NCBI GenBank assembly: GCA_008330645.1
Contig: VLTN01000074.1
Coordinates: 62,001 to 126,000, forward strand
Length of the DNA: 64,000 nt
DNA from: Cafeteria roenbergensis
Taxonomy: Eukaryota; Sar; Bigyra; Bicosoecida; Cafeteriaceae
Reading direction: 5' to 3'
Shown: positions 57,601 through 64,000 of the stretch, piece after piece
Layout: each line of letters begins with the position of its first letter
Position numbering within the stretch: the first letter of the stretch is position 1
The notes under the pieces: generated by a model
Told to the model about the DNA's origin: nothing
The model's database searches: none
What the model saw: only the letters and a program-made list of their open reading frames with translations
Program-made: the position numbers and the translations under genes

Positions 57601-60600
57601 GCAGGCACTGGAGCCGTTGGTGGACAGCGGTGTGTTCTGCAGCGAGTACACCCGTGTGCTCCTGGAGGCCGATCCGCTGCGCAGCTCTGCTGGCGGGTCA
57701 GTGACCGATCAAGCGCTCATCAGCGCAACATCAGCAGCACTGAAGCCGTTGTTCACTGCCGCTGCGGCGGCTGCGGCGGCGGCGCCAGCCGTGGCTGCAA
57801 CAACTGCTGCTGCTGCTGCTGCTGCTGCCGCTACTGCTGCCGCTGCCGCTACTGCTGCCGCTGGTGTTTCTGGTGCGCCGGGCTCTGCCACATCGGGCGG
57901 TTTCGCGTCCGGCATCATCGTTTCCCGCGAGATTTCCGACGCTTCGACGGAGTTGCTCGGACTGCCATCACAAGTCCATCTTCAGTGGCTCCAGCGAGCA
58001 TCAGCTGCCCTCGCCGCTCGCCGGAGAGCGGTGGCGCTGGTGCTGGCGGTTACACCAGCGATCGACGAAGCGCTGGAAGCCGCTGTGAGGCAGGCGCCGA
58101 ATGGCCTGTCAGCTGCGCTGCACATCACCCGGCAATCACCACCGCAAGCACCAACATCGGCAGCTGCTGCTGTCGTTGCTGGTACTGCTGCCACTGACAC
58201 CGTTTGTGCCACGGTCGCTGGCGAAACCGCACCGGCTCTTCCTCACGTGGCTGTGCGGTATCCGTCACCCATCTTCGGTGTGGGGGGCGTTGCTGGGCAC
58301 AGCATGTGCTCGGTGGGTCCGGGCGGGCGGTTTCACGTGGTGTTTGGCGGTGACAACTCTACGCAGTATCTGACTTTTTCGCCGGTGTTGGTCCTTGACG
58401 GAGCGACGCGTCGCTGGTCGCGCCTGCCCGTGACAGGGCCCGCCCCGACGTCGCTTGGGTTTTCCGCGGCAGCCACCATCATGACCCCATCACCCTTTTT
58501 GCCCGGGGCTTCCAGCGCTGCGGGTCCGGATGACGTCACCGCGAATCTGGAAGGAGTCGCGCGCCCATCACGCCGCAGTCCGGACCCCATCCCAACGCCA
58601 TCAACGAATGGCGGGGCAACTTCGCTTCCCCTGGCTCTGCAGTGTCGCTCTGCCGCGTGGCCGCAACGCCGCTTCGCCATCGTGACGGGCGATCCATCTC
58701 GCCGCCATCGTGGGGCAATCTTTGTGTTTGACTCGGCAGAGCTGTCATGGCGGGCGGTTTCGCCTGGCGCTGGCGCGATCAAGGAGGAGTACGAGGGTTG
58801 GGCCCCCGCGCCGCGGCTCAACCACTCTTTGGTTGACGTCACTGACGAAACCGCCGCATGCCCGCCAGTTTGGGCCTTGTCTCCGCGAGCGACTCTCGAG
58901 GCGTGGGCGGAAGGGTCTGACGGGTCGGTCGCTGCCGCAACCGCAGGTGGCGCCGCATCCGGATCGGATCGTGATGCAACGCGTGATGTGCAGGTGATGG
59001 ACGCCATCGGGGCAGAGCTTGGGTGGATGAGCAGCTCTGCCGAATCCAGGCTGCAAGCGCCCCTGCCGTCGTGGGCGGTGCCATCGACGGACGATCACGG
59101 CCATGTCGCCCCCGGGTCAGCGACCAGTCGCGCTCTGCGTGCGGCAGCAATCTCGCGACAGGCATCATTGTCGTCATCGTCGTCGTCATCGTCGTCATCG
59201 TCATCGTCGTCCTCATCGACAGCGGCAGCCGCAGCGGCCGCGGCAGCGACTGCGGACGGGGACACTTCCTCGTTCGACGGCGAAACCGCTTCTGGTTCAG
59301 TCATTCCGGCACCGTTCAACCAGCCGTGGACGACGACGCACACCCTCGTGCAGTTCGGCGGTCAGGAGATCGTCGGCCGATTGTCCCGCCGCGGCGCAGA
59401 CGGAGAAAGCACCATCAAGATTCAGTCGCACGTCAGTCAGTCCGTTGATGTGCTGGTGATTCGGGCCACGCACCAGCTGTTCCGAAAGCCGCTGACCGGC
59501 GCCGTGTCCGTCCAATCCACGTTTGCAGCCACGTGGCACAAGCCAACGGTAACCGGTGTGACGCCGCCCACCGCGCGCGTGTCGCACGCCGCGGTGTCGC
59601 TGCAGATGTGTCGCGAGGAGGGGGGACCCGTGATGTTGGTCCACGGCGGGATGGGCAACCGTTTCTTCTTCAGCGACATTGGGGTCATGTCCGTGCAGCT
59701 CACCGGCTCTCACGGCGGCTCCCACGGTTACAGTGGGGTCACTGCCAGGTGGCACCCCTCCTCATGCCGGGGGGCACTGCTTCCCCACCAGTTTGGCCAC
59801 CGCGCCACGGCCATCGGCCGTCGCTCGGTCGCCTTTCTCGCGGGCGCGACCACCACCGGAAACTCGGTTGCGGTTACGCTGGGGTCACTGCAGCGGGTCA
59901 CTACGGTTGCAGATGCGCTTGTGCACGAGGTGGGGGGCCTCGCTCACCCAAGGCTTCACTACCTCCTCACGCTGTCGTCGGTGTCCGTTATGCCATCGCT
60001 TACGTGTCCGCCCGCGATGCGAGCGGGGCTCGTCACGGTTCCGTCGGCCACACGTTCCCCCGGCGTTGATGCGCAGCTGATTGTCTTCGGCGGGCAGAAC
60101 TGGGCCCCGTCGGAGCCGCGCCCCCCTTCCGCCGGCGGCGACGACGACGGCGTGGACGACGGCGGTGCCATCGAGGGCGGCGGGGGCGGCGGCGGCACTG
60201 CCGAGGCAGTGGCCGCAGGCCAGGCCTTTGGGGAGGACGATGGCGGTTTCGCGGCTCTAGACGCCAACCGCGCCACAGAGACGAGGTCTGACGCGAACAT
60301 CCACCGTTTCAGCATCAAGACGGCGCCGCAGAGTGAACGTCTCTTCGCCGAGCAAATGGCCTCCGTGGTGGTCGGGCCCCTGTTGGATGTGCAGTCGGGC
60401 CCCCGCCTCCTCCCCGCGTCTCTCACCGAGCATCGCTCCCTGGCAACGGCCTGGCCGGCCGACGTCCGTCTGGCCGGCCATCACCCGAACATCACCGGCG
60501 CGCCGCACGCTGCCCCCGCTGCAAAGCCGTCGCTCTCACAGCTCATGTCACAGGCTGCCGCACGCGGGCCCAGGGCAGAGCTCGAGCTGTTCCGCGCGTG

Positions 60601-62209
60601 CATCGCGGCGCTGCAGCGGTGGACAACCAGCCCCGCCGCCGCAGCCGCGGCCAGGGTGCGCGGCGCGGACACGGCCCTCGTGCCCCTGATGACGCGGCTC
60701 CTGAGCGAGGCCATCGGCGGCCTCGGCCTAGAGGCCCTCCGCACAGCGGTGGGGATCGACGGCGCGCTGCAACAGCTGGCGGGAATGTTCCCGGGGGGCG
60801 CGGACTTTGTAGAGAGCCCGCAATTCGCCGACGACGCACGAGAAGTCTTGGAGCAATCCGGTGCTGGCAGAGCTGGTGCCGGCAGAGCCGGTGATGGCAG
60901 AGCTGGTGCTGAGAATGGTGTCGACGACGACAGCAACAACGAAAACAACGACGACGACGACGAGGACGAGGACGATAGCGACGACGACGACGCCGGCTCA
61001 GTGAGCGGCGGCGAGTTGGACGACTTGGCCGACTGGTCGGACGACGATGCCGACGCCGACGCCGACGACTCAACGGCCGTCGCGGCGGCACCCTCGCTCC
61101 CGCCGCAGACCCTTGGTCGATCGCGAAACTACTCCCACTGGGCGCGGTCGGCCGTCGCCGGCCTCATGGCTCTGCCGGAGAAGTGGCTCTGCCGGATGCC
61201 TGCGACGATTGGCCGCTGGAGCCTGGACAATGCGCGGATGCTGGTGGGCAACCCGGTCTCTCGAAAGTGGCAAGGGGCGGTTGCACTGGCGTCACTCGAC
61301 GGCCTGTGGGCCCTCCCGGTGGGGCCCCCCCTGGACGGCAACCGCAGGGCGGCCCGCGCGGCCGCTGGTGTTGTTGTGCAGCGCCTGAGGGCGCTGGTGC
61401 GTGCCTACCAGGCTCGCGATGCAGCCGCGCCGCTGGCGGTGGCTGCGGCTGACCCTGCCGGTGCGGCGAGAGACTCTGACATGCCTGAGATGGAAGGATT
61501 GGCGGCAGGCATGTGGGATGTCCCGCTGACGTGGCACGGCGACGAAACCGGCGACGCTCCTCGCAGCGTGACAGTCCCGCCAAGCAGCCTTGCAACGGAT
61601 CTCTCGGCGCTTCTTTTGGCCGAGCAGGACGAAGGATGTGGTCCGGTTCCGGCAGATCTGTTCCGCCGACGCACCGCCGACGTCTGGCTGGAGTCGCTTG
61701 TGGACGGAACCCGGGTCGCTGCTCACCGCTTCGTGCTTGCCACTCGTTCCGCGCGGTTTCGCCGTGTGCTGACGTCCTCCATGCGGGAGGCGCACTCTGA
61801 CGTCATCAGCATCCCAGACGTGGACGGCGAAACGCTCCGCCGGCTGGTGGAGTTTCTGTACACCGACGGCATCGCATCGACCACGGGGCCCCAGCAGGCC
61901 ATGGACCTCCTTGTCGCATCCAACGCAGGATCCGAGGACCGGCTCTCTCGGCTCTGCGAGGCGTGCATCGCCGGCTTCCTGGACGTCGACAACGCAACGG
62001 CTCTGTTCGAGTTCGCCGACCATCACTCCTGCACCGACCTGCGCGCTGCGGCGCTGTCGCACATCATTGCACACTTCAAAACTGTGGCAGAGCTTCCTGA
62101 ATTCGAAAATCTGGCAGAGCCTCTTCGTGAGGAGATCTTGCGAGTGTGGAGGTCGGTGCGCCATGCGTTTGCCGCCGAAGCCGCAGCCGCCGCTGCCGCC
62201 ACCCACTGA
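50189..62209 (+). CDS. WD40-BTB-Kelch-BTB giant protein, 3312 aa
   Basis: A likely ubiquitin-ligase substrate adaptor. Six exons (50189-50320, 50989-51053, 51311-51716, 52083-52187, 52522-52734, 53192-62209) close in frame. The small exons build an N-terminal WD40 propeller (residues about 20-400): FEYNPRHESLLAVGTVTGE-VLVVDHD, AILGVSWLSSRPDVFVTGSA, LLCSGYSNDVSVYDIETGKR, MATSSFDKTIK-VWDLR, LTLLGSAVDNEVTLF. The last exon adds a BTB-like domain (about 615-730; FADVTLLCW, AFIYTGTLRLPP), a second BTB/BACK-like part (FVLPAATVL, WHEVALLGVTHRDE), Kelch repeats (about 1990-2610; FHVVFGGDNSTQYL, RWSRLPVTGPAP, VMLVHGGMGNRFFFSDI, LIVFGGQNW) and a well-kept C-terminal BTB plus BACK-like helices (about 3130-3300; AAHRFVLATRSARFRRVL, LRRLVEFLYTDG). 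The WDxR motif could bind DDB1 and the BTB CUL3; both are inferences. Linkers are Asp, Ser, Ala and Gly tracts. Confidence 0.85.
53069..53168 (+). repeat. degenerate TGCTA/TGCTC pentamer repeat in intron 5
   Basis: About twenty imperfect 5-bp units (TGCTA, TGCTC, TGTTC) form a pyrimidine-rich tract just upstream of the intron 5 acceptor (cgcag before 53192) of the WD40-BTB-Kelch gene. It doubles as the polypyrimidine region of that splice site. Confidence 0.85.
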
Positions 62210-62606
62210 GTGAGCCACCGCTGTGAGGCGCTCGGCGGCGGCCATTGACATGGGGTTTGCGTGGGGTTTGGGTGCCGCTGGGGCTGCTGCTCGTGCCTAC
62301 TGGCGTCTTTTCGCCATCGCAAATCTTGAGCCGCCGGCCTGCTCGTGGTGCCGCCGTCACGCCCGCCAAAAGCCGCAACGTCAGCCGCTCGCACGCAAAC
62401 ACCACACGCGATGGAACCCTGGTGCTGCTCTCCCCCGAAAGGCTGTCAGCAAGATGATGCTGCGCGGTCTTCCCCTGAAACCAACAGCGGCTCAATGCGC
62501 CGCAAACCAACCCTCCGTCAATGTTTCGCTTCGCCCCAGCGTCGTGCTAGCGGCCTGCAAGTCGTTCGCCAAAGGGCGGCGCACTCGTCGACGGCCAGCG
62601 CTGCAG
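62210..62606. other. spacer, possible 5' part of a small gene
   Basis: After the stop of the BTB gene, several short plus-strand frames start with ATG between 62223 and 62420, none resembling a known family. They might be upstream exons for the candidate exon at 62607-62717. Confidence 0.25.
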
Positions 62607-62717
62607 ATTGTGGGTGAAGCCAGCCGTCACTCGGCTGAACGAGGTCATCGCCAAGGGACTGGCGACCCAGCTGATCGGGCAGACGCGGCACCTGCGACAG
62701 CAGGTGGAGCGCTTGCG
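62607..62717 (+). CDS. candidate coiled-coil exon
   Basis: Bounded by a good acceptor (cgctgcag, ending 62606) and a good donor (GTGAGC from 62718). In the frame entering with one leading base it encodes an amphipathic helix (VKPAVTRLNEVIAKGLATQL, then TRHLRQQVERLR), far more protein-like than the other two frames. I could not find the exons it joins, so gene structure and function are unknown. Confidence 0.35.
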
Positions 62718-63759
62718 GTGAGCAGGGGCGGCTGAGTGGCGACTCGTGGCGGTGTGATGGGAGTGATCTGGGCTTGGGACTTGGGATTGCTGATTCGCGC
62801 GGTCTGGAATTCATAGTTTTGGATTTGCCGGATTGGTTTTGATGAGTCTGAGAATCGAGTGTTGTCCGGCAACGCCTCCGATTCGTGCTGATGCGTGTGA
62901 TCGTAGGGAATAGCGACCACGCATCCAGCAGTGGCCAAATGGGCACCTGTTTGGTGTCCGGCGCCAGCGGGCTGGGAGTGGCAGGGCCTTGCTTGGAGAC
63001 TGCACCCACAGGGGCACTGAATCCTCGCAAGCCACTTCCCAGCCTGCCGCGGGATGAGCGGGCGGGTCGCGGATGCGGCTTTGCTCTCACACAGCCTCAA
63101 TGCCGACAGCAACGGGCCCTGGAGTGCTGTGCGAAAGCACGCGCGGCGCAGAAGGCAAAGCGAAGCGCACGCTGCGCGCGCCTTGCCGGCGAGCTGCTTG
63201 TCTTGGCCGCCGACGCAGGCGGGTAGACTAGAGCTCGAGACCCTTTGGGTCACGCCGGGGGCACCCCCAGCACGCTGTGGGGAAGTCGCGCGGCCCAGGA
63301 GAGTGTCGGAACGATGCCAGGTGGCACCGAACCGGCCCGCGCGAGTCGGATCCGGGCTCGACCAATGCGCCCGCGCGGGCTCGCGAAGCGTGGGCGTGAG
63401 CTGCTTGGCGCGGCTCGAGTGGGCGGACAAAACGCCGTGTGTGCGCAGCCCGCGAGCCGCATGCGATTAAGGCCGGCCAGGCCACTGCGCAAGGCGCCGG
63501 CTGCGCGGCTCGCTCACGGCACGCGCATCGAGGTCTGCCGATGTGACTGCCACGGCACACAGCCAACGTACGCGCAGCGCCGCTGTCGTCGTCGCGGGCC
63601 ACTGCAGCAGGGCGCATGGCCACCGGTTCGGGTCGCGCGTGGCCCGTCACACTCGGCTGCCGCTCGCGGGCGACTGCACGCCGATGCTGCTCAGCCCGCT
63701 CGCGCCGCCGACGGCGGACGCATCGCCGCTGCCGGTCTGCTGGACGGCGGCCACGCCTG
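62718..63759. other. about 1 kb without recognisable gene
   Basis: AT content rises slightly near 62790-62880. Open frames here show no family resemblance. This may be intron of the coiled-coil candidate followed by the 3' flank of the minus-strand membrane protein. Confidence 0.4.
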
Positions 63760-64000
63760 TCAGAGTCGGTCCGGCAGCGCTGAGCGCACTCTCGCCAGTT
63801 CGGCGGCCAGCCCCACTCGCTTCATGGCCCACGCCGCCCCGCCGAGCAGGAGGGCTGCCCCCGCGACGGCGCCGAAGACGACGAACGCCGACAAGCCACT
63901 GTCATCTGCGGGCTGCGTGCCATCGTCCCTGGTGCCGATGCTGCGGGTCGCGGCACCCGAGGCGGTTGGCGAAGCGGAGGGGCTGGCGGTGGGGGTGGGC
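63760..64000 (-). CDS. C-terminus of a stalked single-pass membrane protein (5'-partial)
   Basis: The minus strand is open from the right edge to a TGA at 63762-63760 and encodes about 79 residues: a Pro/Thr/Ser/Ala stalk (PTPTASPSASPTASG), a short polar linker (RDDGTQPADDSGLS), one clear transmembrane helix (FVVFGAVAGAALLLGGAAW) and a short basic cytosolic tail ending SALPDRL. This is the usual end of a type I surface glycoprotein with an O-glycosylated stalk. The ectodomain and start lie outside the window, so its class is unknown. No in-frame ATG precedes the helix here, which fits a partial gene. Confidence 0.6.
   Translation of the reverse strand, partial: PTPTASPSASPTASGAATRSIGTRDDGTQPADDSGLSAFVVFGAVAGAALLLGGAAWAMKRVGLAAELARVRSALPDRL

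Noticed and set aside
1-64000. Retroelements, DNA transposons, viral remnants, rRNA genes
   Set aside because: I looked for reverse transcriptase, integrase, transposase and capsid-like motifs and for long terminal or inverted repeats and saw none that I could support.

Overview
The window is nuclear DNA of a GC-rich unicellular eukaryote that builds motile cilia. The evidence is spliceosomal introns with donors nearly always GTGAG and acceptors mostly cgcag or tgcag, a Pol III tRNA gene with internal A and B boxes, a ciliary central-pair protein (CFAP221), a protein kinase A regulatory subunit and a chromatin reader. Proteins are swollen with Ala, Ser, Asp, Gly and Thr-Ala low-complexity tracts. 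The adenylosuccinate lyase is the bacterial (E. coli) type with an N-terminal extension, as in lineages that have or had a plastid. A haptophyte- or stramenopile-like protist would fit, but the sequence does not fix the lineage.

Layout. 0.6-0.7 kb: tRNA-Arg(CCT), + strand. 1.4-3.4 kb, minus: acylated ankyrin protein with one 33-residue repeat per 99-nt exon. 3.9-9.6 kb, minus: BAH-SANT-ADD/PHD-PAH chromatin protein. 9.6-12.0 kb, plus: ATP-grasp ligase. 12.4-13.9 kb, minus: secreted GH56 (hyaluronidase family) enzyme with an EGF-like tail. 14.3-21.3 kb, minus: CFAP221/PCDP1. 21.8-23.7 kb, minus: indoleamine 2,3-dioxygenase. 24.0-24.6 kb, minus: small membrane-anchored protein. 24.7-27.7 kb, plus: PKA regulatory subunit. 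27.9-36.4 kb, plus: ankyrin/coiled-coil gene whose 7.3-kb intron is almost filled by a 32-unit, 206-bp satellite. 36.7-46.4 kb, minus: giant multi-pass membrane protein of unknown function. 47.4-49.8 kb, plus: purB. 50.2-62.2 kb, plus: WD40-BTB-Kelch-BTB protein. 63.8 kb to the right edge, minus: C-terminus of a stalked single-pass membrane protein.

The genes do not form one pathway. Several fit a ciliated cell with cAMP signalling (CFAP221, PKA-R), and two adjacent-style ankyrin genes share an exon-per-repeat plan. Exon joins were checked by intron phase; most multi-exon models close in frame with family-typical residues across the junctions.

Two DNA-level signals stand out. One is the intronic satellite, whose every unit carries a good 3' splice site and a good 5' splice site three bases apart. 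The other is a vocabulary of short words (GAAACCG/CGGTTTC, GGCAGAGC/GCTCTGCC, tandem TTGCAG, GGGTCTGACCC) scattered through the long low-complexity coding regions in both orientations and in different reading frames. The words are therefore a property of the DNA and not of the proteins. No transposon, retroelement, rRNA gene or CRISPR array was recognised.
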